Shown: positions 8,514-18,800 of the stretch, one piece after another | Layout: each line of letters starts with the position of its first letter | Position numbering within the stretch: position 1 is the first letter of the stretch | Assembly: GCA_002633005.1 (NCBI GenBank) | Contig: NMRA01000612.1 | Location: forward strand, 142,120 to 178,811 | Reading direction: 5' to 3' | DNA: 36,692 nucleotides | Origin: Phoronis australis | Lineage: Eukaryota > Phoronida > Phoronidae | The notes under the pieces: model-generated | The model's input: the letters and a program-made list of their open reading frames with translations, nothing else | The model's database searches: none | Told to the model about the DNA's origin: nothing | Position numbers and translations under genes: made by a program

Positions 8514-11500
8514 TTAAAGTCCAGGTATCACACGTTGTTAACCCTTATTACATTGTTAGAGGATGTTATAACGATCCAAGAAGTACCTACCCCATAACTA
8601 ATAGACGATCCGTACTCGAAAAAAGTTTAAATGAACGTGCCACTCACGATTCGCACCCGAAGAACAACCGCCATTTTGAACTTGCCGCGAACCCGGAAGT
8701 ACAATTCATTCAAGAACCCAGGCTAAGAAAACGCCGTCAGTGTGAGTGCCTGTTACCAGCCTGCAAACGGGGATAAAATAATGGACAGCGCGCCTTAATT
8801 TTAATAAAATAAAAATACGGACCACTTTATTGAATTTGCCCGGCCGAAGAAATGTGGCGAATAAATTTTGTCAGAAATTATTTTGCCGGCCTCAGGACCG
8901 CAGCCTATCGGACCCGGTGCGGATCGAAACAAGACCTACGCGAACGATAAAGTCATACGGTTGCAAGCTGCTTTGTCGAAGTAAAATGTTCAAATCATAA
9001 ATGCCGTATATATTCAAAGGTAGTTTCAGACACTTGGATAAAATTACGGGTTGGTTAATCCTGTGTCACACTGCCGCGGCAGCCCTTAGCTAGCCTCAGT
9101 GCCAGCTACCAGTATGAAGACTACCGTCACAATACAGCTAGCTTGTTAGTAGGCCCATACAGCTTTGGGCCAAGGCTACCCTTAAGCCTACCTGGTCGCT
9201 GGCCACAGCGCTCGCTCAAACGAGGTTTATTTAGAACTTGGGTACTTCTGGCGAACTGTGCAAAGTTGTTGTTTTTCGACAGAGATTTTCCCAAACTTTG
9301 TATGAGAGCACCAAGCTTAAAAAATGGGGGGCTGGAATTTTTCGGAATGTCTTTCTTTTACTATAAGGTTCACTGGGTGTGTTCAGAGTTAGGAACTTCC
9401 TGTCTTCTTGTAGAATATGTCGTCTCGTTTTCTACTTTTTTGGAGTTCGTGCTTCTCTGACTGAGGCAGACCTTTTTCCATTTCTCCAAATAGGGGCTCG
9501 TTCGAGCACATAAGTATGACAAGTCCAATACAAAATGTTATCATTTTTTATTCATTAAAGTCCTTCTCTCACGCGTTGATAACCCTTATTACATGGTTAG
9601 AGGATGTTATAAGGATCCAAGAAGTACTTAACCTATAACTAATACACAATCCGTACTCGAAAAAGGTTTAAATGAACGCGCCACTCACGATTCGCACCCG
9701 AAGAACCACCGCCATTTTGAGCTTGCCGCGAACCCGGAAGTACAATTCATTCAGGAACTCAGGCCGAGAAAACGCCGTCAGTGCGACTGGAGCAGTGCCT
9801 GTACTGTTACCAGCCAGCGAACGGGGATAAAATAATCGACAGCGCGCCTTAATTTTAATGAAATCAAACTACGGACAATTTTATCGAATTTGCTGAAGAA
9901 ATGTGGCGAAAAAATNCAAAACATAACCTCGTTTTAGACCTCAATTTCAGTTAACTGGACAATGCAATCATAGTTATCATGTTTCTTCAGGAACCTCGTT
10001 CATCCGAGGGGAAAGGTGCCAGTGCCTACTGAGAGGCGATTTTTTCGCCGAGTGAGGGCGGGAACAATCTACCTCCCGATCACCATCAATAGCACCCCCG
10101 CCCTGTTGCAAGCTCTCATAGGCTCTGTCTCAATTTAAAGTAGCCTTTTGTGCTTTTAAAAATTGTCACCTGTGTGGTTACAAATGACGTGAACTCAGAG
10201 AGATTTTTCACTAGGGGAATTTTTATACCTCGTGGGGGGAATTTCGCTTGATATTTCAATATTTTTGAGAGGGGAATAGGACCGATATTGGGCCCCAAAT
10301 TTGAGGGATTGAGGGCCCTGTTCTTTTTGGAAAGAAGAATTATAATGTTTCAACCCGTAGCAGGGGCGGATCCAGGATTTTGAGTTAGGGGGGGCAGGGC
10401 ACAGGAATAAGCAGCATTTCGGCAGATGCGCGCGCCCAGCCTAAAATCTGGAGATGCAGGGGTCTTGAATTCTTGGGTTTGCGGACCTGTTGACTAAAAA
10501 AATGGTAAACGGGGTTCATTCAGCGCCTATGCGTTGTTTATTCACCCCCCAAGACCCCCTGGTTGCGCTCGTGTGCTAGTCAGCAATTCGCACCCGAACT
10601 CAAAAATGGGATCTGATACAATTTTAGGGGGGACACCTCACTCCCCCAAATCCGTAGTCATGAAAATACAGCCTGGCATTCTCCGGTCGTTACTACATGA
10701 TGCTTGACAACTGACCAAGATGCGCGACAACATATGATCTACTCATTTGAAAACATTTATTTTACACGGACATATTTTGCTTCGTCGCGGCGTATGGCAA
10801 CGACCCAACGCTTCCGAATCTCACGTCTTTAGAGATTGTAAAGCAAACAGTTGCGTGTCCGTATTTTTTCTAGCCGTTCGCGGAACAACACGGACGGAAA
10901 CACAGACTCCTATGCCGATAAGCTAACAGAGCTATCGTAGCGAGCCTCGTTTTGGAACGCGCCTCCTATCGGCGTGAATAGGGTCTATACAGCTTTGCGC
11001 CAAGGCTACCCTTAGGCCTAACTGGTCGCTGGCCACAGCGCTCGCACAAACGAGGTTTATTTAGAACATGGGTACTTCTGTCGAACTGTGCAAAGTTGTT
11101 GGCTTTCAATAGAGATTTTCCCAGAATTTTTATGAGCGCACCAAGCCTAAAAGAAGGGGGGGGGCTGGAATTTTTGGGAATGTCTACCTTTTCCTATAAG
11201 ATTCAGTGGGTATGTTCAGAGCTATGAATTGCAGACTCTTAATTTTGGTACTTCCTGTCTTCTAGTGAAATATTGTCTCATTTTCTACTTTTTTCGGAAT
11301 TCGTGCTTCTGTGACTGAGGCAGACCTTTTTCCAGTTCTCCAAAAAGGAGGCTCGTTCGAGCACATAAGTATGACAAGGTCAATACAACATGTTAAAAAT
11401 TAAATAATTAAAAATTATTTCAACTATGTTTTTAGCTTAGTGTAAGATCACCTGTATGGGAAATTTACAGTAAAATAGTTCGATTATATCTTATATTTTT

Positions 11501-13963
11501 GCACAAAAAACACGAAATTTGAACAAAGTTTCTTTTTGTAGCAATGTTTGTAGAATGTATCAACGTTAAATCTTCACAAATTTCAAAGTAGCCGATTGAA
11601 CATGTCCTTCAGTTCAGCAAAAGTTGCCATGTTGTCGGTGCCGCCAGAAATGAGACGGGAATTGTGAGCACATTTATCACTTAATGAGTAACAACTGCGA
11701 GGCTGAAATTTGGTGAACACTGTTAAATCGTGCAGAATAGTAAGTAAAGATATGTCTTACTAAATTCCACCGTAATTTGTTGGCGAAAACAATTTACACA
11801 GTTTTAAACTCGTAACTTATCCCGCTGTCCTCCAATATGGCCGACGCGATCCAAACAAATTAAGTGACACAAATTTCGCCACAAAACTTGCAATAACTTT
11901 ACACTGCTTGCCCCGATTTTCACTTTTTCGATTTTTACTGAGTAGAATGCACTACCTTTCCGATGATAGCAAAGTACTTTTTCAAAACGAGAAAAAAATA
12001 AAACCGAAAAAAATTGGTTCGACCCACATTGGTTCCTACGTTCGACCGGCCTACATAAGGAACTAAACGCCAATGCTATATTTTAACATACTAAGCACGC
12101 GTAACATTCCAAAAAAATCAACGACCACTAACTACAAACTATAAATACACTACATATGCAAACGAATCACGAGATATTACTAATAAAACAAAATAATGAA
12201 GAGTTTTCGAGCAAGCCATAGCACATTCAGTTGCAAGGAAAAAATGGCGGCGTTCGGGACAAGTTCCTGAACTGATGAGCCGGAAATGTGGGTACGGAAA
12301 TAACCGATGACAGCCGGTAATTATACGCTCACAGAGAAGGGTCAAATACTGTTAAAATCACTTTTGGCAAGAAAGGCGAAAAGAATATAAAGAAAGGGTG
12401 TCGAAAATAAGATTTTATGTAGTAAGTATTTTCGGATGCTGGAACCACATGGGCAGTTTGAGAGAAGGACTTTAAGCCAAAATGATTCAACCTTTTAACA
12501 TAATAAGTAACTTAAAATGCACAATACTTTACAACATTTAGCATTACAAACACTATTCAACAGCAAAAGTTTCCACGATATGAAAGTGGACATACATGCA
12601 ACTATTACCATGGTGACCGAATAGTGTTTCCTTACACCAGAATTTGACAAGCATGATTAAAAAATATGAAGTTGCAAGGAATAAGAATTGGAGGCTTGAA
12701 GCTTCACAATACAACATAGCTTATTTCTCAAATTAAGATTAATCATATTGTTGACTTGATAACCTGAATTAAGAAGCAATAAGTTACAAAACATGACTTG
12801 AAAGCAATTGAGACTTAAAATTTAGAAAAATATTAATCATTTTGTGACACCTAATCAAGCCTTGAACAGCAGTTGATAGTCAAACAAAAAACCATTTCAA
12901 AAGTACTTCAACTATTTCTTAGCTTAGTGTGAGATCGCCGGAATGGGAAATTCACAGTAAAAAAATTCGAATTATCTTGTATTTTTTTCACAAAAAACAT
13001 GGAAATTGAACAAAGTTCCTTTTTTGTAGCGAAATTTGTCAAAATGTATCAACGATCAGACATCATAAATTACAAAGTAACAGGTTGAACATGCCTTCCA
13101 GTTCAGCAAAAGTCGTCATGTTGTCGGTGCCGCCAGAAATGAGACGAGAATTGTGAGCACATTTATCACTTAATGAGTAACAACTGCGAGGCTGAAATTT
13201 GGTGAACACTGTTGAATCGTGCAGAATAGTAAGTAAAGATATGTCTCACGAAATTTCACCGTAAATTGTTGGAGAAAATAATTTACACAAAGTTTTAAAC
13301 TCGTAACTTATACCGCTGTTCTCCAATATGGCCGACGCGACCCAAAGAAAGTGACCCAAATTTCGCCACAAAAATTGCAATAACTTAACAGTGCTTGCCC
13401 CGATTTTGATACTTTTTGATCTTTACTGAGTAAGATGCACTACCTTTCCGATGATAACAAAGCACTCTTTCAAAACGAGAAAAAGTCAAAAACGTAAGAA
13501 ATTGGTTCGATTCATATTGGTTCCTAGGTTCGACCGCCCTACGTAAGGAACTATGCACCAATGCTATTTTAACATAATAATTACGCGTAACATTCCAAAA
13601 AAATTCAACGACCACTAACTACAAACTATAAATACACTACACACACAAACAAATCACGAGATATTACTAATAAAACAAAATAATGAAGACTTTTCGAGCA
13701 AGCCATAACACATTCAGTTACAAGGAAAAAATGGCGGCGTTCAGGATAAGTTCCTGAACGGATGAGCCGGAAATTTGGGTACGGAAATAACCGATGACAT
13801 CTGGTAATTATACGCTCACAGAGAAGGGACAAATACTGTTAAGAATCGCTTTCGGCAAGAAAGGCGTAAAGAATATAAAGAAAGGGTTTCGAAAATAAGA
13901 TATTATGTAGTAAGTATTTTCGGATACTGGAACCACATGGGCAGTTTGAGAGCAGGACTTTAA
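8514..13963. mobile_element. TTAA-flanked element 1 (outer, ~2.5 kb of its own sequence), split by element 2
   Basis: The left end is TTAA (8514-8517) followed by AGTCCAGGTATCACACG. The right end is ..GAGAGCAGGACT followed by TTAA (13960-13963), so the termini are inverted (AGTCC/GGACT) and bracketed by TTAA. Its parts in order are: a left block (8518-~8870, repeated in element 2 at 9559-9913), a unique block, an ~400-bp block (~9148-9540, repeated at ~10985-11395), then element 2, a 430-bp unique tail (12476-12900) and the right ~1.05-kb block (~12903-13959, repeated at ~11416-12471). No transposase frame is visible, so the family looks non-autonomous. TTAA duplication suggests a piggyBac-type transposase, by inference only. 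The element interrupts the leader of the gypsy copy. Confidence 0.7.
9555..12475. mobile_element. TTAA-flanked element 2 (inner, 2.9 kb), inserted into element 1
   Basis: TTAA at 9555-9558 is followed by AGTCCTTCTCTCA. The far end is TGAGAGAAGGACT followed by TTAA at 12472-12475, so the 13-bp terminal inverted repeat is perfect and both ends abut TTAA. The left block matches 8518-8870 with equal spacing from the end, and the right block matches the right end of element 1. The sequence between the shared blocks (~9914-10985) differs from element 1 and includes a CAGGGGCGGATCCAGGATTT motif at 10361. Short open frames in the right block are shared by copies only through nucleotide identity and show no known domain. 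Confidence 0.72.
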
Positions 13964-14633
13964 AGTCCTTATTGCAAACTGCCCATGTGGTTCCAGTATC
14001 CGAAAATACTTACTACATAAATTCTTATTTTCGACACCCTTTCTTTATATTCTTTTCGCCTTTCTTGCCAAAAGCGATTTTTTAACAGTATTTGACCCTT
14101 CTCTCTGAGCGTATGATTACCGGTTGTCATCGGTTATTTCCGTACCCACATTTCCGGCTCATCAGTTCAGGAACTTGTCCTGAACGCTGCCATTTTTCCT
14201 TGTAACTGAATGTGCTATGGCTTGCTCGAAAAGTCTTCATTATTTTGTTTTATTAGTAATATAGCGTGATTCGTGTGCATATGTAGTGTATTTATAATTT
14301 GTAGTTAGTGGTCGTTGATTTTTTTGGAATGTTACGCGTACTTAGTATGTTAAAATAGCATTGGTGTTTAGTTCCTTACGTAGGCGGGTCGAACCTAGGA
14401 ACCAATATGGGTCGAACCAATTTTTTTCGGTTTTATTTTTTTCCTCGTTTTGAAAAAGTACTTTGCTATCATCGGAAAGGTAGTTCAATCTACTCAGTAA
14501 AAATCGAAAAAGAATCAAAATCGGGGCAAAGTTATTTCAAGTTTTGTGGCGAAATTTGGGTCACTTTGTTTGGATCGCGTCGGCCATATTGGAGGACAGC
14601 GGGATGAGTTACGAGTTTAAAACTTTGTGTAAA
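13964..14633. mobile_element. Third, inverted and truncated copy of the TTAA-element right end
   Basis: Starting directly after the shared TTAA (13960-13963), the sequence AGTCCTTATTGCAAACTGCCC.. is the reverse complement of the right block of elements 1 and 2. It stays similar for about 670 bp. It stops near 14633 within the block, so the rest of the copy is missing. It carries small differences, including a base change that breaks a short frame kept open in the other two copies. Confidence 0.75.
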
Positions 14634-15055
14634 CATAGATTATAGACAACAGATTCGCAACTCCGGCCTATTCTTACGAGCTGAGTTGAACTCTCCTGAC
14701 CTATCTGCTGCAGTTTCCGGTCAGTGTAATTTGACGAGAAATACTTGCATCTACTTTACTGTCCAAAACATCGAAAAAAACATTAATTTATATTAATTTC
14801 GGTATTGAAACGCTTTTCAAAGTCTTTCAATAGTAGAAGTGTTGGTATTGTGTGTACTTTTGGCAATGCTACTGGTAATTAATTTCAAAATTCAAACTTC
14901 GGTTCCGACCCTTTATGTCGTCTGCTTGCCCAATAGCAGCATAGTTATCGGACAGTTTTTGATTTACGGTTCACATAGGCCTACTGAGAAAACTACGAAA
15001 GCGTGTTTATAAATCAACATTCTCAAGTGAGCAGTTCTTCTGGGAAGTGTTGAGT
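14634..15055. other. Stretch without a recognisable gene
   Basis: This lies between the truncated TTAA-element copy and the stem-loop pair. I see no coding exon or repeat boundary, and no continuation of the gypsy LTR that might be expected on the far side of the insertion. Confidence 0.3.
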
Positions 15056-15071
15056 GGCCCTTAAAAGGACC
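15056..15071 (-). terminator. Histone-type mRNA 3' stem-loop 2
   Basis: A second minus-strand hairpin, CCAAC then GGTCCTTTTAAGGGCC then AC, has a 6-bp stem with one G-T wobble and the same TTTA loop. It lies 25 nt beyond stem-loop 1. A purine-rich CAGAAGAAC some 14 nt further on sits where a histone downstream element would pair with U7 snRNA, but the match to CAAGAAAGA is loose. Confidence 0.55.
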
Positions 15072-15096
15072 GTTGGTTGTAGATATAGCGTGAAAT

Positions 15097-15112
15097 GGTT
15101 CTTAAAAGAACC
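15097..15112 (-). terminator. Histone-type mRNA 3' stem-loop 1
   Basis: On the minus strand CAAC is followed by GGTTCTTTTAAGAACC and A. That is a perfect 6-bp stem (GGTTCT/AGAACC) with a TTTA loop, matching the GGYYYU-UHUH-ARRRCC form of metazoan replication-dependent histone mRNA ends. It begins 10 nt after the stop of the Cys/His ORF, the distance usual in histone genes. Confidence 0.6.
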
Positions 15113-15122
15113 GTTGAATAAT

Positions 15123-15449
15123 TCAACATAAATCACACAGTATACCATGCTCACTCAAGTACTGAAGGTCCTCTTCATTCAAGTTTTCATCTGGGAAGGT
15201 GGGATGAAAACAGAGGAGATGACAATATCGATGACAGTTGTAACACCTTAGATAGAAATTACCGTTCACCAACGTTGTCACGAACCCTGCATCGTTCAGT
15301 TCTTGTTCCTGTATTCACAAATAATCCTGAACTGTAGGAAAAAAAACTTATGACAAACAACACAACACAAAAATAAAATTTCGAAAATCATCGCCTTCGT
15401 ACGATTCCGTGTTGCTGTCACCAGACTGATGTTCTTCTCCAACGTCCAT
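15123..15449 (-). CDS. Unrecognised small gene or pseudogene with a C-terminal Cys/His-rich segment
   Basis: One minus-strand frame runs 109 codons from ATG 15449 to TGA 15125-15123. The first 33 codons start MDVGEEHQSGDSNTESYEGD (acidic, low complexity) and meet TAA at 15350-15348; a TGA follows at 15317-15315. A 60-nt GT-AG intron (15368 to 15309) would remove both stops and keep phase 0, but its GTGTTG donor is weak. The last 61 codons stay open: EQELNDAGFVTTLV, then a cluster C-x2-C-H-x2-C-H-x2-C and a final CDLC before the stop, which suggests zinc binding. I do not recognise the family. Ten nt after the stop comes a histone-type 3' stem-loop. It lies inside EXOSC10 intron 3 on the same strand. 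It may be a real replication-linked gene, a captured fragment or a decayed copy. Confidence 0.4.
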
Positions 15450-15740
15450 CGTAAAAAATCGACGTTGCAAGTGATGGAAACTTGTCTACGCTCTCGTCCT
15501 TTGTTTCTAACCTTTAACCCATTTTTTAAAAAAGGGGTTTACTGTTTTTGTCTCATGTTGATAGTGCATAATCTATGGTTTTACAATGTATTAATCGTGT
15601 TAAATGCATATATATATGAACTGGTCTCATTGAGGTGCACACCAAATAAATTAACTATAACAAATTACATGACGTGGTGCTTACTCGAATGAGTTTCATT
15701 TTAGCGGCTATTTCCAATTGTGTAGGTGAAGTAAATTAAC

Positions 15741-15828
15741 AAANAAAGAATCAAATCTTTCCTCTAGCTCCGCCTCCTGTCCTACAAGACTGCCTTTCAC
15801 ATTCTGATGACGCAATACATCATGCATC
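15741..15828 (-). CDS. EXOSC10: EXOSC10 exon 3, with one ambiguous base
   Basis: The acceptor ..ATATTGCAG ends at 15829; the first G completes the Met codon begun in exon 2. The exon reads MHDVLRHQNVKG.. then QEAELEERFD, matching the family block that precedes the helix with DANDxxLE. The only usable donor is GTTAAT (15740-15735), which is weak. Base 15744 is an n inside the third-last codon region, so a sequencing error or indel here is possible. The next family block was not found downstream. Confidence 0.75.
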
Positions 15829-18800
15829 CTGCAATATCATTCAGCCGCAATACAGTGAGATCAGCTTAATGTCATACCCTTGCTTTGACATAAGTTATGA
15901 TAACAAGGTGGTTTTCTACTTGGTGGTGATCGTAACCACTTAGTCTGAGAGTAAGACAGCTAAACAGAAAACAACTGGTTCTTAATCTTGACGTCAAGTT
16001 CTGCTAATTCAAATGAATTGTAAATGATTTACCGTAGGTTGTTTTTTAGATAGAAAACCAAAGGTTCAAAGGGTGAGAATCTATTTTGGAGATTTTTGAA
16101 TGGAGAAATTCTAAAATATGACAATAAATCATGGCATTATTATTTTACATGGGCTTAATTAGAAATGATTTGTTTTGTGACATTTCATGGCAACAACTAG
16201 GACATTCTATTACCTGACATGACATTAAGTGGGCTGCACTGTATTACTAACCAACACCAATAGTACTCACAGACTTGATGTAATTGGTAGAGTCATCAAG
16301 TCGCTATTGCCAAGTCACAGACAGCTAAATTTCCTGACTGGTTACAAGTGCAATTAAGATCTCAAAAAAATCTTGAAGGCTCAAGTCTTTTCAGGTATGA
16401 AAGAATTTCTTGGATTGTGACTAGAGTATGTCTGCATGACTGCATGTTAGTGGTCTAACTCAATGCTGATACTTTTAACAATAAGGTTTGCCAATAATAA
16501 CTCTGTTGCAGATTTACACTAATTCAGCAGATACTTCAACACTCGTGATTTCCTAAAACTGCTAGGAAGTGGTGACGTAATATCACCATTTCTAAAATCT
16601 ATTGATCTATATCTACACAAGCCCGGCACAAAACTAAATAGAATAAAGGCTAATACAGTAAATAGATCAACAGATTTTAGAAATAACGTTCCTTCAACAC
16701 TCATTTTTAAAACTTTTTTCTTTTCATAGCACATGGTGGGAAGATCACAAATATTAGAGGCAGGCTTACATCTGAGTCAGTCTCCTCCCTTCAATATTCA
16801 TCAACTCTCTAAAAGATGGGAAGCTAGAGTAGTAATCCCAGTCATTGCCCGCACATGGTAAATCATTGGAACTTCTCACAGCACCAATGACTGCTTGCAG
16901 CGCCCTCTGTAAATAATACCACTGGCAGTCAGAGCATACCTCATAAGACACGTTTACCCATGATAGATTGATAGTTGAAAAATGAAGAATTTTACAGACA
17001 TAAATATCAATTTCCAGGTGATAGCACGACAATAGTGTTTCAATCATAAACCAATCGGCAAATGCCCAGGAACAGGGTGAAATAAGAGAAACCGCCACTG
17101 ATTATTATAGCTATTAAACTAAAGCTATGACACAGGTTAACTGACATCAAGGGGCAATAGTGGAGTTGCACCCGTGCCATCTTGAAAATGACTCAGAATG
17201 TTGCATTGTGGGTCTGGGAGTATCATTCGGTAAACAAGCAGGCTAAAAAACGTGGAATTCGTTAGGGGCACTAATTTACTTTCTGCAGTATCTTGAGTGC
17301 ATGCTCAGATGTGTGTGCATGGTAACTCTAACAGGTTACCAAACAAGATGTCAGGTCATACTGGCAACCTCAAGTCATATGATTCAATAAGTTGCATGCT
17401 ATAGACATGCACAGAGATGCAATCACAACAGAAATAACTCAGTTCATGATTTTGTTGACAGAACGAAGTCCATTTGGAAATTTGATAGTAGAAGTACTTC
17501 TTCGAGTTGGAAGCATTATACTTATTGTGAAAAATCACTTTGCTCCATTTCGAACCCAGTACTCTTATTTCAAAGTCTGGCGTCCTCACCAGTCAACCAA
17601 AGAGCGATTACCCATACATGAGTGATAAGAGAGGCCTTTATGACAATCACTAGGGGTTCACCAGACTCCACAGGCACAGGATTTTGACTGCAACTGCCTT
17701 CAAATTCCCTACTTGTTAAAGAACACGTAGCCATTCGGCTGGCTATACAGCGGCTACAACACTCCCTATTAGTATCTGTCTCAATTTCATTTCCTGTATT
17801 TTTGGTATGCCAAATCCGCTCACCAAATAAGAGGTTTTCAACTCATCAAAAATGCATTTTACGCTTAAAATTGTTACTTAAAAAGCACTTACATTCTTCA
17901 GCGATCCTTTCTGGTTTTGCTCATATCCTCAGGACCGAGCGAAGCACATGACTTTGTACGTGACACTTGTAAACAATAGCAGGGCAAGATAACAGGATGT
18001 GTGCAATTGACTTAATTCTCTCCAGAGTCATGGTACATGTTAATTATAACTCAAAATGTATATTAAACCATAATCTATTCGATATTATTTGCTGTATTTT
18101 AAGATGAGTAACTTTTTAAGGGGGTGTAGTATCCCCTGTGTATGGCTGTGGCATGCACAGCGATGTAATTGTTGAAAGGAGTAAAAGTTGCAGACGGGTT
18201 CCTCTTCAGAATTGCTGTTGGGAATCAGTATTCACTGAATAACAATCGTTAGTTTTATTCAGTGAATCTGGTTCTGGCAGTGATTTTGATATGAAGAAGT
18301 ACCTGCCTATTCAACTTTTACCTTCTAAAAGTGCATAATCAAACGCGTCGTTTAGTCGAGGGTTAAGCATAGTTTGAAGAACCTCTTCCAATGGATAGGT
18401 TGGGTTATGATGTGGGTTATTGTTTACATTTTGGTATTGTTCAATTCCTTGCATCATCATTCCAAATATCAAATTTATGCTCTCACTATTTCCCAGTAGT
18501 GACAATGGAAGGAGTCATCTGGCACCCATGATCACCCTGGCGAGAAGATTCAGAAAATATTAATATCAAGTATGTACGCTAATGGAGTCGGATTGCAAAC
18601 AATAAAACAATGTCGTCACACTTTAGACAATCACCTACAGGTAAAGGTACCCAACTATGTCTTCACTGATTTCAAGTTCAGTTTTTATCAATTCACTAAT
18701 GTGACTAGGCAATTACATCGCCCTGGATGCTGCAGGCATACAGGGGCGATATTACATCCCCACAGAAAGTTACGCATTTCAAAATTCTGCAAATAAAATC

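Noticed and set aside
12139-13832. Similar 68-codon ORFs at 12345-12139 and 13832-13626
   Set aside because: They are conserved only because they lie in duplicated right blocks of the TTAA elements. The third copy carries a frame-breaking change and there is no known domain.
16907-17098. In-frame extension upstream of EXOSC10 exon 2 as coding sequence
   Set aside because: Similarity begins exactly at the TTATTTACAG acceptor, and exon 1 at 21915 joins there in phase. The extension has no similarity.
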